NCBI RefSeq assembly: GCF_014200015.1
Contig: NZ_JACHOT010000006.1
Span: forward strand, 270,332 to 334,331
Source: Aminobacter niigataensis
GTDB lineage: Bacteria > Pseudomonadota > Alphaproteobacteria > Rhizobiales > Rhizobiaceae
DNA: 64,000 nucleotides
Direction of reading: 5' to 3'
The translations under genes and the position numbers were made by a program. Numbering within the stretch: the first letter of the stretch is position 1; the number at the start of each line of letters is the position of its first letter. The notes beneath the pieces were generated by a model. The model did not search any database and was not told where the DNA came from. It worked only from the letters and a program-made list of their open reading frames with translations. Of the stretch, positions 33,701 to 43,800 are shown in pieces.

Positions 33701-34476
33701 GCAGGCGCGAATTCGACGACGAAACCTTGATGGCATTTGCCGACGGCGAACTCGACGCCGAGACGACGGCAACCATCGAGGCCGCCATGGAGACGGACGA
33801 CGATCTCGTTGCCCGGGTCGCCGCTTTCATCGAAAGCCGCGCACTAGCAGCATCCGCGCTCAAGCCGCTGATTGAGGAGCCGGTTCCAGAAGCGCTGACA
33901 CGGTCGGTCCAAAAGATGATCGACGAGGCGCGAGAACTAGCCACTGAACCTTCAGCCCCGCAGGTGGCGACGAACAACGTCGTCGCCTTTCCGCCGCGCG
34001 ACACGCGCCCGGTTCGTTCGACCTGGGCGGTGCCGCTGGCGGCATCGCTGGCGGCTGTGGTCTTCGGCGCTGGCGGCTACCTCGCCGGCCAGGCAGGCGC
34101 GCCGGCCTCCGGCAACCTGGCCATGACGACGATCGGCGACACCGCAATCGTCAAGGCGCTCGAAACGGCGCCCTCAGGCACCGATGTCGTGGCCGGCGAT
34201 GCCACGCTGAAACTCGTTTCCAGCTTCCGTGACGCGAGCGGCACATTGTGCCGCGAGTTCGAGCTTCACCGCGCGTCAAGATCTGCCATCGTGTCGATCG
34301 CCTGCCGCCCGGAACAGGGCTGGGACGTCCGGCTGGCAGTGGCGGCCCAGGCGGCGGAAGAAGATTATGTTCCGGCCGGTGCCACGGAGGCAGTCGATTC
34401 CTACCTGACGACGATCAATGCGGGAGCCCCGCTGTCGGAGGCGGAAGAGAAGAAGGCCCTGGCTCTACCGCAATGA
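33697..34476 (+). CDS. Anti-sigma factor, membrane-anchored
   Basis: A 259-aa protein. The N-terminal ~60 residues form a zinc-less anti-sigma-like helical region (DDETLMAFADGELDAETTAT). A single transmembrane helix (about residues 108-128, AVPLAASLAAVVFGAGGYLA) is followed by a periplasmic domain with a possible Cys pair (LCREFE and SIACRP). It would hold the co-encoded ECF sigma factor at the membrane until a periplasmic signal arrives. The canonical H-x3-C-x2-C zinc motif is absent. Confidence 0.85.
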   Translation: MSRREFDDETLMAFADGELDAETTATIEAAMETDDDLVARVAAFIESRALAASALKPLIEEPVPEALTRSVQKMIDEARELATEPSAPQVATNNVVAFPPRDTRPVRSTWAVPLAASLAAVVFGAGGYLAGQAGAPASGNLAMTTIGDTAIVKALETAPSGTDVVAGDATLKLVSSFRDASGTLCREFELHRASRSAIVSIACRPEQGWDVRLAVAAQAAEEDYVPAGATEAVDSYLTTINAGAPLSEAEEKKALALPQ

Positions 34477-34509
34477 CCACGACAGTCACCGACGTATAGC
34501 TGGTATCCT

Positions 34510-35157
34510 CTATCGCGGGATCGGCTGCGGACCGCGCTTGCGCTCGCTGGCGTAGAGCGCGACCGCCATCGCGCGGTTGCGCACGCCCAGCTTGTCGTAG
34601 AGATTTTTCAGGTGGTACTTGACCGTGTTTTCCGAGATTCCGGTCCGCGTCGCGATCTGCAGATTGGTCCAGCCGTCGGACAAGACGCCGAGCAGTTCGA
34701 GCTCGCGGGTGGTCAGGCGCGACAGCGGCGTCTCGTTGATCTTGGCGACATCGACGTACGGGATGCAGATACGGCCGTTCGCGACTGCCAGAAGCGTGTC
34801 GAACAGGATGCAGGGATCGTCGAACTGGTAGCAGAAGCCCTGCGCGCCCAGCCGTACGCATTGCTTGAGGATGCCGATGTCATGGTCGTTGGAGAAAATG
34901 ACCAGGCGCGCCGTCAATTGCCGGCGCTGAAGCTCGATCAGCACCTCGCTGGCATCCATGTCGGACAGCTTCCAGGCGACGATGGCGACGTCGAACAAGG
35001 GCTGCGATCCAGCCACCGCCTTGATGAAGGCCTCACCGCTCTGGACGCCTTCGACAAAATCGAAGCGCTCGTCGCGGCTGATCATGTCGCGCAACGCGGC
35101 GATCACCAGCGGGTTGCGCTCGGCAACCAGGACACTCAGCTTTTTTTGTTGCGCCAT
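34510..35157 (-). CDS. LuxR/NarL-type regulator with degenerate receiver domain
   Basis: A 215-aa protein with a receiver-like N-terminal domain (about 1-125) and a GerE/LuxR helix-turn-helix (LTTRELELLGVLSDGWTNLQ; GISENTVKYHLKNLYDKLGV). The residues needed for phosphorylation are gone: the usual IVDD pair reads VAER, the phospho-acceptor Asp is Ala in VAIVAWKLSDMD, and the switch Lys is Gln in GFCYQFDD. It should therefore act without phosphotransfer. It follows ppc-glyA on the same strand at the edge of the methylotrophy island, and an 11-bp inverted repeat lies 24 nt upstream. It is a candidate regulator of the island. Confidence 0.9.
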   Translation of the reverse strand: MAQQKKLSVLVAERNPLVIAALRDMISRDERFDFVEGVQSGEAFIKAVAGSQPLFDVAIVAWKLSDMDASEVLIELQRRQLTARLVIFSNDHDIGILKQCVRLGAQGFCYQFDDPCILFDTLLAVANGRICIPYVDVAKINETPLSRLTTRELELLGVLSDGWTNLQIATRTGISENTVKYHLKNLYDKLGVRNRAMAVALYASERKRGPQPIPR

Positions 35158-35180
35158 TGGCCCGCCATCGACATCGGCAT

Positions 35181-35219
35181 CATGCCTTGGCGCATTCCAA
35201 TCGAATTTGCCAAGGCATG
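35181..35219. promoter_or_regulatory. 11-bp inverted repeat upstream of the LuxR-type gene
   Basis: CATGCCTTGGC (35181-35191) and GCCAAGGCATG (35209-35219) are perfectly complementary around a 17-nt loop that itself contains ATTC...GAAT. There is no T-run on either strand. It lies between the glyA stop and the LuxR-type start, so it could be an operator or a leader hairpin. Confidence 0.55.
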
Positions 35220-35240
35220 CCCGCTCTCCAGCGACAGGAA

Positions 35241-36545
35241 TCAGTCGTAGATTCGGAATCGACCGACCAGATCGTGGGTTTCTTCGCGAACGGCGGCTTC
35301 GATCTTGGCGTTGCCGGCCTCGCCATTGGCCGCAAGGCCATCAATGACAGCCATGGTCATGCGGCCGACCTGGCGGAACTCCTCGGCAAGGAAGCCGCGG
35401 GTCGTGCAGGCTGGCGTGCCCAACCGGACGCCCGAAGTGACCATCGGACCCTGCGGATCAAACGGGATGCCGTTCTTGTTGCAGGTGATGTGGGCCCGCC
35501 CGAGGGACGCTTCCACCGCCTTGCCGGTGAGGTTCTTGCGCCGCAGGTCGACAAGCATGAGATGCGTGTCGGTACCGCCCGAGACGATGTCGACGCCACC
35601 TTCCTGCAGGGTCTCGGCCAACACTTTGGCGTTGGAGACGACGTTCGCGGCATAGACCTTGAAGTCGGGCGTCAGCGCCTCGCCGAAGGCAACCGCCTTG
35701 GCGGCGATGACATGCATCAGCGGACCGCCCTGCAGGCCTGGGAAGACAGCCGAATTGATCTTCTTGCCGATCTCTTCGTCGTTGGACAGCACCATGCCGC
35801 CGCGCGGACCGCGCAGGGTCTTGTGCGTGGTGGTGGTCACGACATGGGCATGTTCGAGCGGGTTGGGGTGGACGCCGCCGGCGACCAGGCCCGCGAAGTG
35901 GGCCATGTCGACGAACAGCTTGGCGCCGACCTCGTCGGCGATCTCACGGAACGCCTTGAAGTCGATGATGCGCGGATAGGCCGAGCCGCCGGCCAGGATG
36001 ACCTTGGGCTGGTGCTTCTTGGCGAGATCGCGCACCTCGTCCATGTCGATGCGGTGCGTATCGGGCTTCACGCCGTAAGAGACGGGGTTGAACCACTTGC
36101 CCGATTGGTTGACCGGCGCACCGTGAGTGAGATGGCCGCCCGCAGCAAGGTTCAGGCCGAGATAGGTGTCGCCCGGCTGCATCAGCGCCATGAACACTGC
36201 CTGGTTGGCCTGGCTGCCTGAGTTCGGCTGCACGTTGGCGAAGCTGCAGTTGAACATCGTCTTGGCGCGCTCGCGCGCCAGATCCTCGATCTCGTCGACA
36301 TAGGCGCAGCCGCCATAATAGCGACGGCCGGGATAGCCCTCGGCGTATTTGTTGGTCAGCACCGAGCCCTGTGCCTCGAGCACCGCCTTGGAGACGATGT
36401 TTTCCGAAGCGATCAGCTCGATCTCGTCGCGCTGGCGCTGCAACTCGCGATCCATCGCATCGCTGACGGCGGGGTCCGCCTGGGCGACGCCGGTGCGGAA
36501 GAAGTGGCGGGCGCTACCGATGCCGGGTCTGGTTGGAATATTCAT
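35241..36545 (-). CDS. glyA: serine hydroxymethyltransferase
   Basis: A 434-aa PLP enzyme joining glycine and 5,10-methylene-tetrahydrofolate to make serine. The PLP lysine is in [38 protein letters not shown] and [15 protein letters not shown] are family signatures. The start [16 protein letters not shown] leaves a short extra N terminus. It lies 43 nt after ppc on the same strand, so ppc-glyA form one unit. Here it is the entry point of the serine cycle, taking the C1 unit made by MgdABCD. A separate housekeeping glyA is likely elsewhere but cannot be seen. Confidence 0.96.
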   Translation of the reverse strand: MNIPTRPGIGSARHFFRTGVAQADPAVSDAMDRELQRQRDEIELIASENIVSKAVLEAQGSVLTNKYAEGYPGRRYYGGCAYVDEIEDLARERAKTMFNCSFANVQPNSGSQANQAVFMALMQPGDTYLGLNLAAGGHLTHGAPVNQSGKWFNPVSYGVKPDTHRIDMDEVRDLAKKHQPKVILAGGSAYPRIIDFKAFREIADEVGAKLFVDMAHFAGLVAGGVHPNPLEHAHVVTTTTHKTLRGPRGGMVLSNDEEIGKKINSAVFPGLQGGPLMHVIAAKAVAFGEALTPDFKVYAANVVSNAKVLAETLQEGGVDIVSGGTDTHLMLVDLRRKNLTGKAVEASLGRAHITCNKNGIPFDPQGPMVTSGVRLGTPACTTRGFLAEEFRQVGRMTMAVIDGLAANGEAGNAKIEAAVREETHDLVGRFRIYD

Positions 36546-36588
36546 GAGGCTCCTCCCTTGCGGCGCCCTACGGCGCCAGAAAATGTGG

Positions 36589-39297
36589 TCATCCGGTCCA
36601 GCCGAGGCCGGCGGAAATGCAATTGATCGAAAGTAGAAGTGCGTTGACGGCGCGCTTGGGCTTGGCGGTGGCGCCGTCCTGGGCGCGCACCTCGCGCAGC
36701 AGCTGCACCTGCAGCCGGTGGATCGAGTCCATCTGCGGGCGGATGCGGTCGAAATGCCGCTTGAAGGCGGGGAAGCGTTCGGAAAGCTTGAGCCCGCCAT
36801 TGACCTCGGAGATCATCCGCCGCGTCAGCGCGTATTCGGCCGAGATCTTGCGGTAGATGCGCTCGCCGACCTCGCGGTCCTGCACCAGCCCGGCATAGAG
36901 GTAGCCGATATCCATGTCGGACTGGTAGAGGCCCTTGTCCACCTCGTCGACGACGAGGCGGAAGAAGCGTGAGCGTTCGAACATCTGCCTGAGCAGTTCC
37001 AGGCCAGCGTCGCCGCGCACGTTGACGAAGGAATTGAGCGCGCTGCCGATGCCGTACCAGTTGGTCAGCAGGTGCCGGTTCTGGCTCCAGGCGAAAACCC
37101 ATGGGATGGCGCGCAGGTCGGAAATGTCCCTCGCGCCGAAACGGCGCGCCGGGCGCGAGCCGATCTTGAGCAGCGACAGTTCTTCAACCGGGCTAGCCTG
37201 GTGGAAGTAGTCAATAAAGCCCGGCTCGTTGATCAGGCCCGAATAAGACGCCTGCGACATGCCGGTCAGTGCTTCCAGCGCCTCGCTGAATTCGGGAATG
37301 TCCTTGAGCTCCGGCTCGTTCGGCGACTTGACGGTGTGGGCAAACACGCTCGCCGCCAGGATCTCGAGCTGGTAGAGGCCGGTGCCGCGGTTGGCGAACT
37401 TCGACGACACGACCTCGCCCTGCTCGGTGACGCGCATCGCGCCGCCAATGGTGCCGGCGGGCTGGGCAGCGATCGCCCTTCCCGTTGGCGCGCCGCCACG
37501 GCTGACCGAGCCACCACGGCCGTGGAAGAAGCTGATCTTGACCTTGCGCTTGATGGCGAGCGCCGTGATCCGCCGCTGTGCCTTGTTCAGCTCCCAGTTG
37601 GAGGCGAGGAAACCGCCGTCCTTGTTGGAGTCGGAGTAACCAAGCATCACTTCCTGAGCGTTGCCGAAATCCCGCACCGAGCGGCGGACGATGGACACAC
37701 CGAACAACTGGTCGAGGATCTCGGGCGCGGCGCGCAGGTCGGCAATCGTTTCGAACAGCGGCACGACCCTGAGCGCAATGGTTCCGCTACCGTCGGATGC
37801 CGTCGCCATGCCGGAATACTGCGCCAGCAGATAGACCGCCAGGAGATCGTCGCTCGACCGCGTCATCGACAGGATGAAGGCCCCGACCGCACCGCCGTTC
37901 AGCCCGGCCGAAGCCTTGCGGATGACGTCATACAGGTCGAGAAGCTCTTGTGCTTCTTCCGACAGCGCCAGCCGGTCGACTTCAAGCTGTTCGCCGCAAT
38001 TCAGTGCCGCCCGGATACGTGCCGTCCATTGCGGTGTGTCGGGAGCAGGCGCCGTCTCCGGATCGGCGTGCTTGAACAACTCGCTCAGTACACGATTGAC
38101 GACGGTGGAGTTCTGCCTGATGTCCAGCGAAACCGTGCGGAAGCCGAAGGTTTCGACCTGCTGGCGCACCGGCCGCACGAAGCGCCGGGCGATGAGCTTG
38201 CCGCCAAGCTGGCCGAGCACGTTTTCCAACTCGCGCAAGTCAGTCTTGAAGGCATCGGAACGGGTATAGGGCTTGGCCGACGCCTCCCCGCGCATCGCCT
38301 CAAGGCGATCGAGCATCGCGGCTGCGAACTGGCGCAAGGGTTCGTCGGGATTGCGTGCCACGATCTCCGAGGCATTGCCGCTGCGATGCAGGGCATGGCC
38401 CAGTGCCTTGGTAAAGGCTTCCGGGATGTCGACGACATTGGCGCTGATGCTGAGCACGGTGACCAGCTTGCGCACCTGGCTGATATACCAGCCAACGATC
38501 GCCTGACGGCACTCGTTGAGCGCATAGGCCGTGGTCTTGGCCGTGACGTTCGGATTGCCGTCGCGGTCGCCGCCGATCCACGAGGCGTACCGCATGAAGG
38601 ACGGCACCTTGAGATCGTATTCGGGGTAGTGGCGGGCCAGCGCTTCCTCGACGCTGTCATAGAGCTTGGGCGTCGCCTCGAAGATCACTTCACGGAAGAA
38701 GTGCAGGCCCCAGGCGATCTCGCGCTCGACCGAAGGCCGTTCGAGCCGCAGTTCGCCCGACATCCACAGCAGTTCGATCTCGCTCTTGAGGTCGTCGATC
38801 AGCTGTTCGCGCTCGCGCGGCGCCCAGCGCTGCTGCTCGAGTTCGGTCAGCTTGCGGTAGATGCGGCGGTGGATTTCGAGGACGGTGACCCGCTTGGCCT
38901 CCGTCGGATGCGCCGTCATGGTCGGCCCGACGCTGAGCGCGTCGAGGGTAGCCTGGATGTCCTCAGCCGGGTAGCCGGCGGCGGCGATCTCGCCCACGAC
39001 ATTGGCGAAGGAGCCGATGACTTCGTCGGCACCGCCCATCTGCTCCAGCTCTCGGCGAGAGCGCATGGCCAGAAGCTCGTTGGCAATGGCAACGAGCTGG
39101 AACCACATGCCTGTGGCCTGCAGCGCGGCAATGCGTTGCCCGCTTTCGAGCGCATCGAGGCTCACGCGGCCGGTAAGAACCTCCGCCATATCGGGCTCGC
39201 GTTCGCTGACGACGGCCAAAAGCACCCTGAACAGCAGGCTGCGGACGTCCTCACGAAAGCTGAGTGGTTTGCTCTCCTCCAAGCGACACCCATTCAT
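36589..39297 (-). CDS. ppc: phosphoenolpyruvate carboxylase
   Basis: A 902-aa enzyme making oxaloacetate from PEP and bicarbonate, the CO2-fixing step of the serine cycle. Catalytic motifs are [10 protein letters not shown] (His, near residue 160), [16 protein letters not shown] and [16 protein letters not shown]. The C-terminal Gly is kept, but the last residues are AGLGWTG instead of the usual A-GMRNTG, so the Asn that helps bind the aspartate/malate inhibitor in E. coli is replaced by Trp. The start at [11 protein letters not shown] was chosen by family length; the frame is open 56 codons further. Head of ppc-glyA. Confidence 0.95.
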   Translation of the reverse strand: MNGCRLEESKPLSFREDVRSLLFRVLLAVVSEREPDMAEVLTGRVSLDALESGQRIAALQATGMWFQLVAIANELLAMRSRRELEQMGGADEVIGSFANVVGEIAAAGYPAEDIQATLDALSVGPTMTAHPTEAKRVTVLEIHRRIYRKLTELEQQRWAPREREQLIDDLKSEIELLWMSGELRLERPSVEREIAWGLHFFREVIFEATPKLYDSVEEALARHYPEYDLKVPSFMRYASWIGGDRDGNPNVTAKTTAYALNECRQAIVGWYISQVRKLVTVLSISANVVDIPEAFTKALGHALHRSGNASEIVARNPDEPLRQFAAAMLDRLEAMRGEASAKPYTRSDAFKTDLRELENVLGQLGGKLIARRFVRPVRQQVETFGFRTVSLDIRQNSTVVNRVLSELFKHADPETAPAPDTPQWTARIRAALNCGEQLEVDRLALSEEAQELLDLYDVIRKASAGLNGGAVGAFILSMTRSSDDLLAVYLLAQYSGMATASDGSGTIALRVVPLFETIADLRAAPEILDQLFGVSIVRRSVRDFGNAQEVMLGYSDSNKDGGFLASNWELNKAQRRITALAIKRKVKISFFHGRGGSVSRGGAPTGRAIAAQPAGTIGGAMRVTEQGEVVSSKFANRGTGLYQLEILAASVFAHTVKSPNEPELKDIPEFSEALEALTGMSQASYSGLINEPGFIDYFHQASPVEELSLLKIGSRPARRFGARDISDLRAIPWVFAWSQNRHLLTNWYGIGSALNSFVNVRGDAGLELLRQMFERSRFFRLVVDEVDKGLYQSDMDIGYLYAGLVQDREVGERIYRKISAEYALTRRMISEVNGGLKLSERFPAFKRHFDRIRPQMDSIHRLQVQLLREVRAQDGATAKPKRAVNALLLSINCISAGLGWTG

Positions 39298-39656
39298 CTC
39301 GTGTTGCTCCGGGACACCGGTTCGTAGAGCCGGCCATCCGGGAAATGCAGTTTTCCTGATGCCGAGCAGATCGGTTTTCCGTCTCTTTGAAAACGCCCGG
39401 ACGGGTAGATTTCCTATTCGTTCGGGTGGTGCCGATACTGGCCGAACGATGATCGCAAAACTCAAATCCGACTACCGCCCGGGGCAGAAATTCTTGAGTT
39501 TCCAGAGGATTGGTCCAGTGCGATTTGCAGTGGACGAGATTTAACTCATGTGCAAATATGTTGCATATAAGGCAAGTATGGGAGGCACATTACAGTGAGG
39601 TCCAATACCCGATTCCGCGTTGCCGCAGCACGATCCAACAGAGCTTGAAGAGGAAC
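39298..39656. promoter_or_regulatory. Divergent promoter region of ppc-glyA and the 126-aa gene
   Basis: A 359-bp gap without a credible gene. TGCAA-N5-TTGCA (39551-39565) is an inverted repeat of the same form as that before hpd, 92 bp upstream of the 126-aa gene. The surrounding 39530-39600 stretch is A/T-rich, as expected of a promoter. No clear -35/-10 pair could be fixed. Confidence 0.45.
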
Positions 39657-40037
39657 ATGCCCATGCAGAAAGTGCTGCCGGAACTCTATGAGGGCCACGC
39701 GCCCATCACCGTTCAGAACGCCTTCCATGACGCGCTCGAAGCGCTCGAGGAATGGAAGGAAGGAAACGAGGAACCTCTCGTACCGGTCGACGGCTTCAAC
39801 GTCCCGATCAGCCATATCTTCGCCCGGATGAGCACCTGCACCGACCTGTTGCCGCTCAGGACGCGCGATGTTCTCGAGACCATCATCGACAAGGGTTCGT
39901 TCCGCGCGTCGGGCGGTTCGCTCTATGCCGACGGTGCCAAGCTGGTGATGCCGCTCTGCGTCGAGCTCCTGACCCTATCGTTGCTGCGCCCGACGGCATC
40001 GCTGGCCCAGCTGCACAAGGCCTGCGTCGACGCCTGA
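39657..40037 (+). CDS. 126-aa protein of unknown function inside the methylotrophy island
   Basis: Not recognised. It is soluble, acidic in the first half (FHDALEALEEWKEGNEEPLV) and hydrophobic near the end (LVMPLCVELLTLSLLRPTAS). A motif-like centre reads DLLPLRTRDVLETIIDKGSF. It may be a small helical binding or regulatory protein. AGAGGA lies just upstream of the ATG; a second ATG two codons on is possible. It is the only plus-strand gene between 34.5 and 58 kb, has its own terminator, and is divergent from ppc. Confidence 0.8.
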   Translation: MPMQKVLPELYEGHAPITVQNAFHDALEALEEWKEGNEEPLVPVDGFNVPISHIFARMSTCTDLLPLRTRDVLETIIDKGSFRASGGSLYADGAKLVMPLCVELLTLSLLRPTASLAQLHKACVDA

Positions 40038-40064
40038 GCGACGACCGAGCTTATTAGCCCCCTG

Positions 40065-40098
40065 GCCGCCACGCATGCCGTGGCGGCAGTCGTATTTT
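40065..40098 (+). terminator. Terminator of the 126-aa gene
   Basis: GCCGCCACG/CGTGGCGGC forms a 9-bp stem with a CATGC loop (40065-40087), followed after a few bases by ATTTTTG, 28 nt past the stop. Confidence 0.75.
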
Positions 40099-40132
40099 TG
40101 ACCTTTTGATTTTTGCCTCAACCGTGATCGCC

Positions 40133-40164
40133 AACGAAAAAGCCCCGGACCGCTCCGGGGCTTT
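40133..40164 (-). terminator. Terminator of the mgd operon
   Basis: AAAGCCCCGGA/TCCGGGGCTTT (40139-40149 with 40154-40164) has a 4-nt loop and, on the minus strand, ends in CTTTTTCGTT. It lies 28 nt after the mgdD stop. Confidence 0.85.
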
Positions 40165-40191
40165 CGTTTGTCTGGCGCTGCTGACGCGCGT

Positions 40192-40848
40192 TCAGGCCGC
40201 GCGAGTCCTCGACGTGTCGACGCCATATTCCAGCGAAGAATCCACGATGGCATGCCACAGGCTGTCGGCGAAGCTGGTGAAAACCAGCATGCTGTAGACC
40301 GGATGGCCGTCGGCACCGTTCGCCTCGCGCCAGCAATTGACCGCCGTGTGGTCGACCGACGTATTCGCGGCAGTGCCAACCGGAAAGGCGGCATCATGCA
40401 GGTCGAGCGACGAGAACTTGGCGATGGCATCGCGGCCGCGCGGGCCTGAAACCCGGATCAGGCAGCGGCCGTCCGACTGATCGGAAAGCGAGGCCGCGCC
40501 TGAGAAGGCCTGGCTCATGGCGTCGATCTGCGAGCTCTCGTCCGTCCGTGGCGCCAACACCGTGAACTGGTCGGGTCCCGACCAGACGAGCGTCGCGGAC
40601 TTGCCTGCGACGGCCTTCGGCGTGTTCGGCGCATCGACGCCGAACAGCTTTTTTGCCGCCTTGGCCGTGTCGGCAGCCTTGCCGCGCCGGGCCATGACCT
40701 GGACCAGCACGAGATCGCGAACCTCGACAAGCGTCACGCCTGCCTGTGCACCGGCCACGCCATGGCGACCGGCGACGAGCGCCTTCTGGAGCGGCGACTG
40801 GGTGTTCCAGAGATAATCAACCACGCTGGCGCGCTCCTTCTGGATCAT
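40192..40848 (-). CDS. mgdD: N-methylglutamate dehydrogenase subunit D
   Basis: A 218-aa protein related to the gamma subunit of heterotetrameric sarcosine oxidase, a truncated GcvT-like fold (VLVQVMARRGKAADTAKAAK; CLIRVSGPRGRDAIAKFSSL). Its start overlaps the end of mgdC by 32 nt. With MgdA, B and C it oxidises N-methylglutamate to glutamate, releasing the methyl carbon as methylene-tetrahydrofolate or formaldehyde. The sarcosine oxidase alternative is disfavoured by the adjoining gmaS-mgs genes. Confidence 0.9.
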   Translation of the reverse strand: MIQKERASVVDYLWNTQSPLQKALVAGRHGVAGAQAGVTLVEVRDLVLVQVMARRGKAADTAKAAKKLFGVDAPNTPKAVAGKSATLVWSGPDQFTVLAPRTDESSQIDAMSQAFSGAASLSDQSDGRCLIRVSGPRGRDAIAKFSSLDLHDAAFPVGTAANTSVDHTAVNCWREANGADGHPVYSMLVFTSFADSLWHAIVDSSLEYGVDTSRTRAA

Positions 40849-43800
40849 AGAAGACAGGATTGCAGATCTCGGCTTCGTAGTCCTCGCTCCGCAGCGGATC
40901 GTGGATGCGGACGATTTCGCCGATACGTTCGCGGCCGCGTTCGACCAGGCCGAGGCCGATCCACTGTTCCATCATCGGCGAGAAGCAGACCGAGGTGACG
41001 TAACCCTGGTCAGTCGCAGGACCCGGGATGCCGCCCTTGGGGATGACATGCGCGCCTGAGCGCAGCCGGCGTGCACGGTCGAGCGGCTTGATGCCGACGA
41101 CGACCTGGCGGTCGGGTGCGGTCAGCGCCTCGCGTCCAGCCATGACGCGGCCGATGAAGTCCTTCTTCTTCGACATCATCTTGCCGAGGCCGAGGTCGTC
41201 GGCCGTCGTCATGCCGTTGAGCTCGGGACCGGCAACGTGGCCCTTCTCGATACGCATGACGCCAAGCGCCTCGGTGCCGTAAGGCGTCACGCCATAGGGC
41301 TTGCCGGCGATCATCAGGTTCTCGGCCATCGCCGCGCCGTAGCGCGCCGGCACCGAGATTTCGAAGGCGATTTCACCCGAGAACGAGATGCGGAACAGGC
41401 GGGCGGTGACGCCACCGCGCAGCTTGACCTCTCGGGCCCCCATGAACGGGAAGCCTTCGTTGCTCATGTCTTCCGACGGATCGACCAGCGCCTGCAGAAG
41501 CTTGCGGGTGTTCGGCCCGGCGATCGAGAACTGTGCCCACTGGTCGGACGCCGACGACAGCTGCACGTCGAGCTCCGGCCAGAGCACCTGGCGGCAGAAT
41601 TCGAGATGCGCCATGACCGGACCGGCCTTGGCCGTGGTCGTGGTCAGGAAGTAATGGTCTTCAGCAAGACGCGAGGTCGTGCCGTCGTCCATGACGATGC
41701 CGTCCTCGCGCAGCATCAGGCCGTAACGCGCCTTGCCGACGGCAAGCGACGAGAAGGCATTGATGTAGACGCGATCGAGGAAGGTGCCAGCGTCGGCACC
41801 GCGCACGTCGACCTTGCCGAGCGTGGAAACGTCGCAGAAGCCGACGCCGTTGCGCACGGCGAGCACTTCGCGGGAGACCGATTCGATCCAGTCCTTCTCG
41901 CCCGGCTGCGGATACCATTGAGCGCGCTTCCAAAGCCCGGTGTCGACGAACACAGCACCGCGCGCAGCCGCCCAGTGATGCGACGGCGTCAGGCGCCAGG
42001 CGTGGAAGTTCTCGTCGCGGTGATGGCCGGCGAGTGCGCCGATCGCCACCGGTGCATAGGGCGGACGATAGATCGTCGTGCCGGTCTGCGAGATGGTGCG
42101 GCCGGTGGCATCGGCCATGATGGCAAGGCCGGTGATGTTGGAGGTCTTGCCCTGGTCGGTCGCCATGCCAAGCGTGGTGTAGCGCTTGAGATGTTCGACG
42201 CTCTCGAAGCCTTCGCGCTGCGCCAGCGTCACGTCGGATGCAGTGACGTCGTGCTGGAAGTCGACGAAGGCCTTGCCCTTGGCCTTGACCTGCCAGAGCG
42301 GCGAGATCGCGTAGACCTCGTCGCCGGCTTCCGATGCTTCGCCGGCATTGCCCGACGCGCCGCAATCGGCGGCCGCAGCCACACCGGCGGCATGGCCGTC
42401 GCGCAGGCAAGCGCCAAGCGAGAATTCGCCATTGGCGGCACCCGCCATGACCATGCCCGTCGGGCAATCGCCGGGGACAAAGGCTGCGATATCGTCACGC
42501 CAGACCGGCTTGCCGCGATGGAAACAGGACAAGCCCACATTGGGGTTCCAGCCACCGGACACTGCCAGGCAGTCGGCATCGATCTGCTGCTTCCTGCCGT
42601 CGGCGGCAGTAACCACCAGGCCACGCACGCCATCGACGCCACCCTTGACGTCGGACACGCCGCCAGCCAGCACGCGCAGGTCGGAGAGTTCGGCCAGTGC
42701 CTGGTATTCCGCCGGCACCTTGCCGCGCGGGTCGATCACCGCTGCGATATCGCCACCGGCCTGCTGGATCGCCTCGACAGTGCGCCAGCCGTCGTCATTG
42801 TTGGTGAACAGCGCGACGCGCTTGCCCGGCATCGCGGCGAAGCGATGGACGTAGGTGCGCACGGCGGACGCCATCATCACGCCCGGACGGTCGTTGCCCG
42901 GGAACGCAATCGGCCGCTCGATGGCACCGGCAGTGACAACCGAACGCTTGGCAACGATGCGCCAAATCCGCTGGCGGACCTGGTGCGGACCCGGCACCGG
43001 AACATGGTCGTTGACGCGCTCGAGCGCGGCGTGGACGCCGCCGTCATAGACGCCGAAAAGCGCCGTACGGGTCATGATGCGGACGTTGGGCAGCCCGGCG
43101 AGTTCGTCGGTCGCACGACGCACCCACTCCTCGGCATGCATGCCGTCGATCTCGCCACCGTCGCTGAGCAGGCGGCCGCCGAGACGGACGTCTTCTTCGA
43201 CCAGGATGACACGCGAACCGGCGCGGCCGGCGGCCAGAGCCGCCGAAAGACCGGTGGGCCCAGCACCGACGACGAGCACGTCGCAATGCGCCCAGGCCTT
43301 GTCGTAGTGATCGGGATCCGGCAGTTCCGCGCTCTTGCCGAGACCGGCGGCACGGCGGATGATCGGCTCGTAGATCGCCTCCCAGAACTTCGCCGGCCAC
43401 ATGAAGGTCTTGTAGTAGAACCCAGCGACGAAGATCGGCGAGAAGAGCTGGTTGATCGACATGAAGTCGCGACGCAGCGACGGCCAGCGGTTCTGGCTCT
43501 GGGCGATCAGCCCGTCATAGAGCTCCTGCGTGGTGGCGCGGGTGTTCGGCTCCTTGCGGGCGCCGGTGCGCATCTCGACCAGCGCGCTTGGCTCTTCCGA
43601 ACCAGCGGTGATGATGCCGCGCGGACGATGGTACTTGAATGAGCGGGCAACCAGCTTGACGCCGTTGGCGACGAGCGCCGAGGCCAGCGTGTCGCCGGCA
43701 AAGCCTGTCATGGTCTTGCCGTCGAAGGAGAACTGCAGCGGCGCCTGGCGATCGATCAGACCACCGCTGCGCAGCCGGTGCGACTGGCTGGCGGATGCAG

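Noticed and set aside
37072..39327. 751-codon plus-strand open frame opposite ppc
   Set aside because: It lies wholly antisense to a well-supported PEP carboxylase, has no family motifs and is the expected result of high GC at third positions.
41237..43642. 801-codon plus-strand open frame opposite mgdC
   Set aside because: Antisense to mgdC, rich in Arg/Ala/His with no domain signature; a codon-bias artefact.
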